In this document: positions 6,987-13,450 of the stretch, one piece after another
Layout of the letters: each line of letters opens with the position of its first letter
How positions within the stretch are numbered: the stretch's first letter is position 1
Notes under the pieces: model-generated
Seen by the model: only the letters and a program-made list of their open reading frames with translations
Told to the model about the DNA's origin: nothing
Database searches by the model: none
Position numbers and translations under genes: made by a program
DNA from: an uncultured Oscillospiraceae bacterium
Lineage (GTDB): Bacteria > Bacillota > Clostridia > Oscillospirales > Oscillospiraceae
DNA length: 17,490 bases
Assembly (NCBI GenBank): GCA_910584805.1
Contig: CAJUCB010000002.1
Location: 54,663 to 72,152 of the forward strand
Reading direction: 5' to 3'

Positions 6987-8120
6987 ATGAAACAACAGTT
7001 TGACGGAAATGACCTGATCCAGGTGGCCAAGCGGGAGAACAACCCCAAGCGCCATTACCTCTATGTGAACCCCCTACAGGGGAAGCACCTCCCCGTCTCC
7101 CCCAGCCGGTCCCTGGCCCTCTTTGCCAGCCTGGCGGAGGAGGCCGCCCAGCGCTTTGCCGGGGAACGGCTGCTGGTGGTGGGCTTTGCCGAAACCGCCA
7201 CCGCCATTGGGGCCGCCCTGGCCTATGGGGCCGGCAATGTGGACTTCTATTGCAGCACCACCCGGGAGGCCCTCCCAGGGGCGGACTACCTCTTCTTCTC
7301 CGAGTCCCACAGCCATGCCAGGGAACAGAGGCTGGTGCTGGACCATCTGGCAGAGGTCTTGCCCCAGGTGGACCGGGTGGTGTTCGCCGAGGACGAGGTC
7401 ACCACGGGGAATACCATCGCCCATTTGATCTCCGTCCTTCAGGGGGCTTTCCCTGCCCTGCCCCTGGGCTTTGGCATCCTCTCCCTGCTCAACAGCATGG
7501 AGGAAGCCCGGCTGCAGGCGTGGGAGGCCCAGGGCATCCCTGTGGGCTTCCTCCACCGCATCCCCCAGGCATACCGGGCGGAGGAGATCGCGGGCTATGC
7601 CTATCCCTCCTTGGCAGGAGTGGCCCCGGTGTATTCCCCTGCCCCTCTGCCTGTGGTGGAAATTGGCGGACGATGGGAGGCCCGGGTGGCGGGGCCCAGC
7701 GGGGACCTGCGGCGGCGCTGTGACGCCTTTGTGGCCCAGGCCCTTTCCCAGCTGACCCTCCCCGCCGGTGCCTCCTCCATCCTTGTGTTGGGAACGGAAG
7801 AGTGTATGTTCCCTGGCCTGCTGCTGGGCCAGGCCTTAGAGGAGCAGGACCCCCGCCGGGTGGTGCGCTTCCACGCCACCACCCGCAGCCCCATTGCAAT
7901 CAGCCCGGACCCCGCCTATCCCCTCCATGCCCGGGACCCCCTGGACAGCGTGTATGAGGCGGGGCGGCGGACCTTCCTCTACAACCTGGCCGCCTATGAC
8001 CAGGTCCTTCTGGTCACCGACGCGGAAGCCTGCACGAACCAAGGGCTTGCCAGCATCGTGGGGGCGTTGGAGCGCCACGGCAACCAAAACATCAGCTTGA
8101 TCCAGTGGAGGGCAACATGA
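6987..8120 (+). CDS. Phosphoribosyltransferase with C-terminal TRSP domain (PRTase_2/TRSP)
   Basis: A 377-residue protein. Residues about 20-215 form an orotate-PRTase-like domain: LLVVGFAETATAIGAALA at 55-75, and the PRPP-binding loop VVFAEDEVTTGNTI at 131-144, matching the VxxxDDxxTTGxT pattern with Glu-Asp. Residues about 235-377 carry the TRSP domain, named for its TTRSPI motif, seen here near residue 297, followed by a conserved LYNLAAYDQVLLVTD region. Both domains are hallmarks of the Ter-associated biosynthetic module, predicted to join a base-like moiety to phosphoribose. The ATG at 6987 follows the aldolase stop by 4 bases, and the stop overlaps the next gene's ATG (ATGA). No membrane segment is seen. 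The reaction type (PRPP-dependent transfer) is a family inference and the acceptor is unknown. Confidence 0.88.
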   Translation: MKQQFDGNDLIQVAKRENNPKRHYLYVNPLQGKHLPVSPSRSLALFASLAEEAAQRFAGERLLVVGFAETATAIGAALAYGAGNVDFYCSTTREALPGADYLFFSESHSHAREQRLVLDHLAEVLPQVDRVVFAEDEVTTGNTIAHLISVLQGAFPALPLGFGILSLLNSMEEARLQAWEAQGIPVGFLHRIPQAYRAEEIAGYAYPSLAGVAPVYSPAPLPVVEIGGRWEARVAGPSGDLRRRCDAFVAQALSQLTLPAGASSILVLGTEECMFPGLLLGQALEEQDPRRVVRFHATTRSPIAISPDPAYPLHARDPLDSVYEAGRRTFLYNLAAYDQVLLVTDAEACTNQGLASIVGALERHGNQNISLIQWRAT

Positions 8121-9175
8121 GAAGCAGCTATGACCCAGCAGAGGTGGAACTCCTGCTGAAAGACATCACCGGCCTGGTGGAGCCCCTCCCCGCCAGGGTG
8201 CGGGAGGAAAAGATTCAGAGCGGCACCCACTACTGTGAGATGCTCCCCCTGGAATACAAGCCCTCCCCCCGCTATATGGAAGCCTACTACCGTGCCCTGG
8301 ACAGCTATGCCCAGGCCACCGCCGACGCCGTGGCCCTTCTGGCAGAGCGCTTGTACCAGCGCAAGGGGCCCAAGCTGGTGCTGGTCTCCCTGGCCCGGGC
8401 GGGCATCCCCATAGGTATCCTGCTGCGGCGGTATCTCCTCGCCACCCATCAAGTGGCGGTGAAGCACTACGCCATCTCCATTATCCGGGGACGGGGCATC
8501 GACCGCAACGCCATGGACCACATCCTGGCCCATCACGCCCCTGACAACCTACAATTCGTAGACGGCTGGACAGGGAAAGGGGCCATTCTGGGGCAGCTCC
8601 GGGAGGCCCTGGCAGACTACCCCGCTGTGGACGCCAGCCTGGGGGTGTTGGCAGACCCGGCAAACCTGACGGCGCTGTGTGGGACCCATGAGGATATCCT
8701 AATCCCCTCCTCCTGCCTCAACGCCACGGTGACGGGGCTATTGAGCCGGACCTTTTTGCGCGGCGACCTCATCGGCCCCCGGGATTTTCACGGGGCGGCC
8801 TATTATGGAGAACTGGCGGAGGAGGATTTGTCCCAGCAATTCCTGGAGCGCATTTCAGCATGCTTTGCCCCCAGCCTCCAAGCAGGGGACGCCACCCCCA
8901 CAGGGCCCAAGGGGATCCAGGTGGTGGAGGCGGTGGCCGCCTGCTACGGCATAGGGGACATCAACCTCATCAAGCCGGGAATCGGGGAGGCCACCCGGGT
9001 TCTTCTCCGCCGCCTCCCCTGGAAAATCATCGTAAACCCGGCCTTTGATGGGGGGGACGCCCTGGGGCACCTGCGGCAGTTGGCGGCAGAGAAGCAGATC
9101 CCTTGGGAGCCTAGCCCGGTCCCCTTGGGAAACTACAAGGTCTGCGGGCTCATCAAGACCCTGTCTGATCTGTGA
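8117..9175 (+). CDS. StiP-family phosphoribosyltransferase-like protein with PELOTA-like C-terminus
   Basis: A 352-residue protein that starts at ATG 8117, overlapping the upstream stop, with GGAGGG four bases ahead. The frame is open to GTG 8105, but the ATG is favoured. N-terminal signatures of the StiP family are visible: IQSGTHYCEMLPLEY near residue 36, LVLVSLARAGIPIGILL near 90, HYAISIIRGRGID near 118, and FVDGWTGKGAI at 147-157. The last has the PRPP-loop form of PRTases. Databases often label this 'cysteine protease StiP', but domain analysis in the Ter literature treats it as a PRTase, and I see no convincing papain-type site. Residues about 258-352 (KGIQVVEAVA onward, ending SPVPLGNYKVCGLIKTL) resemble the PELOTA-type RNA-binding domain. 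Together with the preceding gene it supplies two PRTases for the predicted nucleoside-like product. Name sure, activity inferred. Confidence 0.85.
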   Translation: MRSSYDPAEVELLLKDITGLVEPLPARVREEKIQSGTHYCEMLPLEYKPSPRYMEAYYRALDSYAQATADAVALLAERLYQRKGPKLVLVSLARAGIPIGILLRRYLLATHQVAVKHYAISIIRGRGIDRNAMDHILAHHAPDNLQFVDGWTGKGAILGQLREALADYPAVDASLGVLADPANLTALCGTHEDILIPSSCLNATVTGLLSRTFLRGDLIGPRDFHGAAYYGELAEEDLSQQFLERISACFAPSLQAGDATPTGPKGIQVVEAVAACYGIGDINLIKPGIGEATRVLLRRLPWKIIVNPAFDGGDALGHLRQLAAEKQIPWEPSPVPLGNYKVCGLIKTLSDL

Positions 9176-9190
9176 AGGGAAGGGAGCACC

Positions 9191-10015
9191 ATGGAATTTC
9201 ATGTGCCAAACAGGACCACACCCCCGCTGCGCCGGGAGTCGTTGGCCTCCTTAAATCAAACAACCACCCCGCCCCTGTCCAAGGACACAATCTTGCGCTT
9301 GAACAGGGCAGGCCAGGGCGGGCGGCCCCCCGCTGCCCCGCCCCCCCGCCGGGACACGCCCCCCCGGCAGCAGGCTCCGTCCAGGCCATCCCCCTCCCCT
9401 GCCCCGGCGGCGGCTCAGAACGCACCACCGCCTGTCGCCCCACCGGCGGTGGCCCCCATGGATCTCCCGCCTTTGCCCAATCCCCTGGGCAAGGGGCAAA
9501 AGACGGCCCTGCCGGTGCAGGCGGGTGGGAAGCTCCGGGTTTGCTTTGGGTGGAACGTCTCAGACCAGCGCTGCGACGTGGACGCCTCCGCCTTTCTGGT
9601 GGATGCACGCAGCCAGGTCCCCGGCGACGAGTGGTTCGTCTTTTACGGCCAGACCCAGAGCCCTGACGGCAGCGTCCGCCAGGAACCCGGCGGGCAGGAC
9701 CGGGCATGCCTCTCGGTAGACCTGGGGCGGCTGGACCCCCAGGTTCAGAAAATTGTATTCGTCCTGACCATCGACCAGGCGTTTTCCAAAAACCTCCACT
9801 TCGGGATGCTGAAGGACGCCTACCTGCGGCTGCTGGACGAGAGGGGCCAGGTGCTTTTGAGCTACCAGCCAGAGGAGTATTATCCCACTGTGACCTCCAT
9901 GACCCTTGGGGAACTGTACCGCCACAAGGGCCAATGGAAATTCAACCCCGTAGGGAATGGCGTCCACCAGGACCTGGCGGGACAGTGCGCCATTTACGGC
10001 GTGGAACTATGCTGA
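9191..10015 (+). CDS. TerD domain protein with proline-rich N-terminal arm and reduced acidic loop
   Basis: A 274-residue protein. ATG 9191 has AAGGGAG just upstream. Residues 1-40 are a Thr/Pro/Leu segment (PPLRRESLASLNQ). Residues 41-98 are a low-complexity Pro/Ala/Arg linker. The TerD domain begins near 99 with GKGQKTALP, then CFGWNVSD and CDVDASAFLV at 128-137. The first acidic motif (DVDAS) is retained. The second, DNLTGxGDGDDEQ in the other three copies, is replaced by SVRQEPGGQDRA at about 161-172, so the second Ca2+ site is probably weak or lost. The end (KGQWKFNPVGNG) is typical. Position after the biosynthetic enzymes and the extended arm suggest an adaptor or scaffold version that docks onto other Ter proteins; that role is inference. 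Confidence 0.88.
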   Translation: MEFHVPNRTTPPLRRESLASLNQTTTPPLSKDTILRLNRAGQGGRPPAAPPPRRDTPPRQQAPSRPSPSPAPAAAQNAPPPVAPPAVAPMDLPPLPNPLGKGQKTALPVQAGGKLRVCFGWNVSDQRCDVDASAFLVDARSQVPGDEWFVFYGQTQSPDGSVRQEPGGQDRACLSVDLGRLDPQVQKIVFVLTIDQAFSKNLHFGMLKDAYLRLLDERGQVLLSYQPEEYYPTVTSMTLGELYRHKGQWKFNPVGNGVHQDLAGQCAIYGVELC

Positions 10016-10017
10016 TT

Positions 10018-10024
10018 GGGGAGG
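10018..10024 (+). promoter_or_regulatory. Ribosome binding site that decides the AIM24 start
   Basis: GGGGAGG lies 5 bases before ATG 10030 and just after the stop of the preceding TerD gene. An in-frame ATG at 10009 overlaps that stop but has no Shine-Dalgarno, so 10030 is the better start. Confidence 0.75.
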
Positions 10025-10029
10025 AAACC

Positions 10030-10731
10030 ATGCTTACCTTTGAAACTTTGAATGAGCTGACCTTAAAGGTCACCTGCCAGGGCAACGACGTGCTCTTCAC
10101 CAAGGCCGGGGCCTTCATCGCCGGGGAGAGCCCCCACAAAAACTACCGCTTTGAAAAGGTCCTCCTGGGCCCCCAGGAGAGCTTGGCCCAGGCGGCCCTG
10201 GGCTCCCTGATCCGCCGGGTGACGGGGGAAAACCTGCCCCTGATGAAGGTCACCATGAGCGGCGATTCCGTGACCTATTACGCCAACCTGGGGCAGCACG
10301 TGGTGATCTACCAGCTGGCCTATGGGGAGACCATCTCTGTGGAGTCGGAAAACATCCTGGCCTTCACCCAGGACTGCGACTACCAGGTCCGCTTTTTGGG
10401 CAAGGGCGTCCTGTCCCAGAAGGGGCTGGCCACCTCCACCCTCACGGGGAAGGGGAAAAACGCCTGCGTGGCCATCCTCTCCGACGGCAACCCCCTGGTG
10501 CTGAGCAACCAGACCAGCCGGGCCACCCTGGCGGTGGACCCCGACGCGGTAATCTGCTGGATCGGCCAGGGGCATTGCGACCCCCAGATCAAAACGGACC
10601 TGAACTGGAAAACCTTCATCGGCCAGGCCTCTGGGGAGTCCTACACCTTTGAGTGGGACGGCGGCCAGCCGGTGACGGTGGTGATCCAGCCCTCGGAACG
10701 CTCTGGGGGCATCCGGGTGGCCATGGACTAA
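10030..10731 (+). CDS. AIM24 family protein (TIGR00266-like)
   Basis: A 233-residue protein beginning MLTFETLNELTLKVTCQGN. It shows the repetitive beta-strand pattern of AIM24 proteins: NDVLFTKAGAFIAGE near residues 20-35, QHVVIYQLAYGETISVESENILAF near 95-120, and VRFLGKGVLSQKG followed by GKGKNACVAILSDG. The domain contains an internal double-stranded beta-helix repeat. It has no transmembrane helix. Bacterial AIM24 genes are often found beside stress or TerD genes; the molecular role is unknown. It is the last gene of the Ter operon, and a new promoter starts right after it. No intrinsic terminator is visible between this stop and the FIST promoter, so some read-through into the next unit is possible. 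Confidence 0.85.
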   Translation: MLTFETLNELTLKVTCQGNDVLFTKAGAFIAGESPHKNYRFEKVLLGPQESLAQAALGSLIRRVTGENLPLMKVTMSGDSVTYYANLGQHVVIYQLAYGETISVESENILAFTQDCDYQVRFLGKGVLSQKGLATSTLTGKGKNACVAILSDGNPLVLSNQTSRATLAVDPDAVICWIGQGHCDPQIKTDLNWKTFIGQASGESYTFEWDGGQPVTVVIQPSERSGGIRVAMD

Positions 10732-10752
10732 ACCCACGGGGCAAGTCGTATA

Positions 10753-10781
10753 TTGACAGGGTGGAGACGATACAGTATAAT
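10753..10781 (+). promoter_or_regulatory. Perfect-consensus sigma-A promoter for the FIST-MCP operon
   Basis: TTGACA (10753-10758), a 17-base spacer and TATAAT (10776-10781) match the housekeeping consensus at all twelve positions. Transcription should start near 10788, giving a leader of about 34 bases. The stretch 10732-10821 holds no other gene. Such a strong unregulated-looking promoter implies that FIST and MCP are made constitutively, unlike a stress-induced Ter operon. Confidence 0.9.
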
Positions 10782-10821
10782 CTAAGCAACTATATAAAAC
10801 CATAATAAGGGAGACAGCGGC

Positions 10822-11877
10822 ATGAAACAGTTTTTTGGTATGAGCCAACGCGGAAATTTGGAGGAAGCGGTCCGCGGGCTGCACAGCCCCCAATTTATAA
10901 TGCTGTTATCAAACGACGCCCAGTTTGAAGCACACGTCCAGGCCCTAGAACGGCTCTTCCCCAACGTCCCCAGCATCGGCTGCATCGGGATGAGCTACCA
11001 GACAGGCATTGTGGAAAACGGCGTGGGGGTCATCGCCTTTTCCGACGGGGTCACCGCCGCGGCCAATGTGTTGGAGCACGTCTCCACCATGCCGGTGAAG
11101 TACATCCACCGCCTGGAACGGGATATGCAGCAGGTGGGCAGTTCCCGGGAGGACACCGTGTGCATCGACTTTTGCAGCGGCAACGACGCCTGTGTCCTCA
11201 CCACCATCCATACCGCCCTGCGCAAGCAGGGTATCTCCCTTGTGGGGGGCACCGGCGACCAGGGGCGGGTCTCCGCCAACGGCCGGGTATACCCCGACGC
11301 GGTGGCCTATGGCCTGGTGCGCAACCTCCATGGCCGGGTGAAAACCTATAAGGAAAACATCTACCACCAGCTGGGGAACTACCGCTTCATCGCCTCCGGC
11401 ACCGACCGCTCCAACTACATCCTGGGCTCCCTGAACGGCCGCCCTGCCAAGCAGGTCTATCAGAGCATCCTCCACGTCACCGACCAGGAAATCCTCACCC
11501 GCACCTTCCAAAATCCCTTTGGCAAGATCAACGGGAACGACACCTGCATCATCTCCATCAAGGACGTCCAGGGCAACGCCCTGGCCTGCTTCCGGCAGGT
11601 GAACGATTCCGACGTGCTCATCCTCCTGGAGCTGGGGGACTACCGGGCCATCACCCAGGACACCATCCGCCAAATCTGCCAGGACTTCCCCCGGCGCTCC
11701 GCTGTCTTCTCTGTGAACTGCCTGTTCCGTTACAAGCTCTTCTCCGAACAGGGCTATATGCAGGAATATCTCCGGGAAATGGCGGCCCTGGGCAACCACG
11801 CCGGACTGGTGGGCTATGGGGAACACTACAATGACCGCTTTGTCAACCAGTCCATGACCTGTGTGGTCTTTGAATAA
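10822..11877 (+). CDS. FIST domain ligand-sensing protein
   Basis: A 351-residue protein with ATG 10822 and AAGGGAG (10807-10813) eight bases upstream. FIST_N spans about residues 20-200: PSIGCIGMSYQTGIVENGVGVIAF at 50-73, and VGGTGDQG at 141-148 followed by NGRVYPDAVAYGLV, the family's 'GG.a.d' region. FIST_C spans about 205-345, including ILHVTDQEI and a C-terminal FSVNCLFRYKLF segment. FIST modules are predicted small-ligand sensors, possibly for amino acids, usually attached to histidine kinases, cyclases or chemoreceptors. Here it is a free-standing soluble protein with no signal peptide, transcribed with a soluble MCP 14 bases downstream. The likely arrangement is a two-protein receptor in which FIST binds the ligand and the MCP relays it. 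Ligand unknown. Confidence 0.88.
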   Translation: MKQFFGMSQRGNLEEAVRGLHSPQFIMLLSNDAQFEAHVQALERLFPNVPSIGCIGMSYQTGIVENGVGVIAFSDGVTAAANVLEHVSTMPVKYIHRLERDMQQVGSSREDTVCIDFCSGNDACVLTTIHTALRKQGISLVGGTGDQGRVSANGRVYPDAVAYGLVRNLHGRVKTYKENIYHQLGNYRFIASGTDRSNYILGSLNGRPAKQVYQSILHVTDQEILTRTFQNPFGKINGNDTCIISIKDVQGNALACFRQVNDSDVLILLELGDYRAITQDTIRQICQDFPRRSAVFSVNCLFRYKLFSEQGYMQEYLREMAALGNHAGLVGYGEHYNDRFVNQSMTCVVFE

Positions 11878-11891
11878 GGGAGGATACACTC

Positions 11892-12842
11892 ATGTTGTTT
11901 GCAGAAAAGACCCGGCAGAAGCCGGCCCCCCAGCGAGCCCCAGAAAAAACCGGGCTCTCCCCGGTGCTCCACGTAGCCGACAGCCTGAAGGGCTACCAGA
12001 AGGAGCTGGTGGAAAAGGAAGTGGCCTCCCTCTTTGAGCTGAGCCTGGTAAACAGCACCTTTTCCGGGGTGCTCAACGAGGCAGACCATTTCCAGGAAAA
12101 ATTGCAGGAGCTGGGCGGCTCCTTCTCCCACATCGACAACACCGCGGAGGGCTTTTCCCAGGTGCGCGGCCAGGTGGCGGAGGCGGTGTCCGACGCCCAG
12201 GGGCAGATGGAGGCCCTGACGGCCACCTCCATGAAAATCCAGGCCTCCTATGAGGAGATGGCCGGGATTTTCAGCCAGCTCCAGGATGCCATCCAGGGGA
12301 TCCAGAAGTGCATGGGGAAAATCGTGTCCATCGCCGACCAGACCAACATCCTGGCCATCAACGCCTCCATTGAGTCCGCCCGGGCCGGGGTGGAGGGACG
12401 GGGTTTCGCCGTGGTTGCGGAGCACGTGAAGCAACTGGCGGAGGAGATCGTGGTGCTGGCCAAGGAGGTCAACACCGGGGTCAACGACGTGGAGCTCCGG
12501 GCCGGAGAGCTCAGCGCCAGCATCAACACCTCCCAGCAGACCCTGGGCCAGGGCGTGGGCATCGTGGCCCAGACGGAGGAGAACTTCCGCCAGATCATCT
12601 CGGCGGCTGACGGGGCCACAGACGTGCAGTCGGCCATCTCCGGGGTGATCCAGGACTCCCAAGGGGAGCTGCAAAACATCCTCCAATTCTTCGACCAGAT
12701 CAAGGACCAGTATCAAGAGGTCATCACCCACATCAAGCGGGCCAGCAACCTGGGGACCACCAAGAGCGCCATGTTCGAGGACATGGACAACATGATCTCC
12801 CAGCTGCCGCCGTTGGTGGAGGACGCCCAGGAGGGGCGGTAA
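11892..12842 (+). CDS. Soluble methyl-accepting chemotaxis (MCP signalling) domain protein
   Basis: A 316-residue protein. ATG 11892 has GGGAGG (11878-11883) eight bases upstream. It is helical throughout. The central part is the MCP hairpin tip: IADQTNILAINASIESARAG from about residue 147, then EGRGFAVVAEHVKQLAEE, which matches the CheA/CheW-binding tip of chemoreceptors almost position for position. There is no transmembrane helix, periplasmic domain or HAMP, and the flanking coiled coil is short, so this is a cytoplasmic receptor fragment. Residues 1-40 are a basic/proline tail (QKPAPQRAPEK). Sensing is probably supplied by the FIST protein encoded just upstream. No CheA, CheW or CheR gene lies in the window, so whether it signals to motility or to another output cannot be told here. 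Confidence 0.9.
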   Translation: MLFAEKTRQKPAPQRAPEKTGLSPVLHVADSLKGYQKELVEKEVASLFELSLVNSTFSGVLNEADHFQEKLQELGGSFSHIDNTAEGFSQVRGQVAEAVSDAQGQMEALTATSMKIQASYEEMAGIFSQLQDAIQGIQKCMGKIVSIADQTNILAINASIESARAGVEGRGFAVVAEHVKQLAEEIVVLAKEVNTGVNDVELRAGELSASINTSQQTLGQGVGIVAQTEENFRQIISAADGATDVQSAISGVIQDSQGELQNILQFFDQIKDQYQEVITHIKRASNLGTTKSAMFEDMDNMISQLPPLVEDAQEGR

Positions 12843-12853
12843 ACAGAAAAAGC

Positions 12854-12885
12854 AAAGCCGGGGCTGTGAAGCCCCGGCTTTTTTT
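12854..12885 (+). terminator. Strong intrinsic terminator after the MCP gene
   Basis: A perfect 12-bp stem, AAAGCCGGGGCT (12854-12865) with AGCCCCGGCTTT (12870-12881), and a GTGA tetraloop, followed by an unbroken run of seven T (12879-12885). It starts 11 bases after the MCP stop and ends the FIST-MCP transcript. The A-rich left flank could also let it work, less well, on the minus strand. Confidence 0.95.
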
Positions 12886-12991
12886 CCGGCTTTCGCCTTG
12901 CGTGGTTGCTTACTGCTCCTTCTTCTTGGGGTTCAGGCAGGCAACGCCGCTTACCCATCGAATTACAAAAAACTTCCACGCTTTCCTCCCC

Positions 12992-13021
12992 GCATAGGGG
13001 AATGTTCCCCTGCAAATACTA
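12992..13021 (+). promoter_or_regulatory. Possible sigma-G (forespore) promoter of the spoVT-like gene
   Basis: GCATA (12992-12996) and AATACTA (13015-13021) are separated by 18 bases. This fits the B. subtilis sigma-G pattern (GNATR, 18, CATNNTA) with one mismatch, and spoVT is a known sigma-G target there. No good sigma-A boxes were seen in this gap. The call rests on short motifs and context, so it is tentative. Confidence 0.4.
12996..13011. repeat. Palindrome AGGGGAA-TG-TTCCCCT in the spoVT promoter region
   Basis: A perfect inverted repeat with 7-base arms around a 2-base centre lies between the proposed -35 and -10 elements. Such placement fits a repressor or activator operator. SpoVT itself is autoregulatory in B. 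subtilis, so a self-site is possible but unproven. Confidence 0.45.
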
Positions 13022-13060
13022 GGCGTGTTCTCAAAAATATACCACAGGAGGTTTTTATAG

Positions 13061-13240
13061 ATGAAAGCAACTGGCATCGTCCGGCGTATCGACGACTTAG
13101 GCCGGGTGGTCATCCCCAAGGAAATCCGCCGCACCATGCGGATTCGGGAGGGCGACCCGTCCCTTATATCATTGACACAGTGGGAGGGGTTCTGTTTGGG
13201 GATGGCGGAGTTGGGGAAACGGGTGGGGTGGGATACATAG
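13061..13240 (+). pseudogene. spoVT: SpoVT/AbrB-type transcription regulator, truncated after the DNA-binding domain start
   Basis: The ATG at 13061 has AGGAGG (13046-13051) nine bases upstream. Residues 1-33, from MKATGIVRRIDDLGRVVIPK to IREGDP, are a near-perfect SpoVT/AbrB swapped-hairpin N-terminus. After Pro33 the similarity ends: the family expects LEIF or similar followed by an acidic strand and, in SpoVT (about 178 residues), a GAF-like domain. Here the frame continues through unrelated sequence (SLISLTQWEG) to a stop after 59 codons. The break at about 13157-13162 coincides with a change to AT-richer DNA, so the gene was cut by insertion of, or deletion next to, the downstream module. 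In B. subtilis SpoVT regulates forespore gene expression; an intact copy may exist elsewhere in the genome. Confidence 0.85.
13213..13232 (+). other. G-quadruplex-capable G-run cluster
   Basis: Four G-tracts (GGGG, GGG, GGGG, GGG) with loops of 4, 1 and 1 bases satisfy the usual G4 rule. Three more G-tracts lie at 13182-13201. The cluster lies 19 bases before the -35 box of the nuclease promoter and just after the spoVT break. Folding is not shown by sequence alone. Confidence 0.5.
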
Positions 13241-13251
13241 GAGATACGCCA

Positions 13252-13280
13252 TTGAAAATATCACAGAAATCGAATATACT
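13252..13280 (+). promoter_or_regulatory. Sigma-A promoter of the YhcG-type nuclease module
   Basis: TTGAAA (13252-13257), a 17-base spacer and TATACT (13275-13280) are one mismatch per box from consensus. Transcription would begin near 13287 and yield a leader of about 30 bases before the small ORF. The -10 box is embedded in a perfect palindrome, so the promoter is probably repressible. Confidence 0.75.
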
Positions 13281-13286
13281 ATATTC
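13272..13286. repeat. Perfect 15-bp palindrome over the -10 box (candidate operator)
   Basis: GAATATA-C-TATATTC has 7-base arms and a single central base and covers the whole -10 element to the start site. A dimeric repressor bound here would block RNA polymerase. No repressor gene is visible nearby except, possibly, the small ORF that follows. Confidence 0.65.
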
Positions 13287-13315
13287 AATCTGATAAATAA
13301 AAGGTGGTGTATCTC

Positions 13316-13432
13316 ATGCAGGCAAACATTCCGCAGTCAATTGAGCAGATTGAGTCAAGAACAGAAGTGCAATCCTTCTTCTCTCCGTGCGGAACACCCA
13401 CAACAAAAACAGCCATCCATTTATCTTTATGA
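13316..13432 (+). CDS. Small ORF of 38 codons, unknown or remnant
   Basis: ATG 13316 has AAGGTGG about 8 bases upstream and lies at the expected distance from the promoter. The product, starting MQANIPQSIEQIESRTEVQS, matches no family I recognise. Its first 20 residues vaguely recall the N-terminal tails of large serine recombinases, which would make it a gene stump, but this is weak. It ends 18 bases before the nuclease start and could be a leader peptide. Confidence 0.35.
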   Translation: MQANIPQSIEQIESRTEVQSFFSPCGTPTTKTAIHLSL

Positions 13433-13450
13433 GCCTGAAAGGATTGTTTT

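Noticed and set aside
8117..9175. Taking the StiP label 'cysteine protease' literally
   Set aside because: FVDGWTGKGAI and LVSLARAGIPIG fit a phosphoribosyltransferase; no Cys-His protease site with the expected context is visible.
9706..10029. Long upstream extension of the AIM24 frame
   Set aside because: It lies inside the fourth TerD gene in another frame and is low-complexity; ATG 10030 with GGGGAGG is the real start.
1..10731. Tellurite resistance as the natural function of the operon
   Set aside because: The name comes from plasmid phenotypes; no TerC transporter is in view and the enzyme set points to a metabolite and stress role, so phenotype is not claimed.
10945..11889. Long minus-strand open frame opposite the FIST gene
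   Set aside because: It is a high-GC antisense shadow rich in Gly/Val/His/Asp with no family motif or ribosome binding site; the plus strand has a clear FIST protein. The same holds for the minus-strand frames opposite TelA, TerD, MCP and AIM24.
12910..13137. Minus-strand gene in the gap between MCP and spoVT
   Set aside because: The product has no recognisable domain and overlaps the clear SpoVT N-terminus on the other strand; no ribosome binding site was found.
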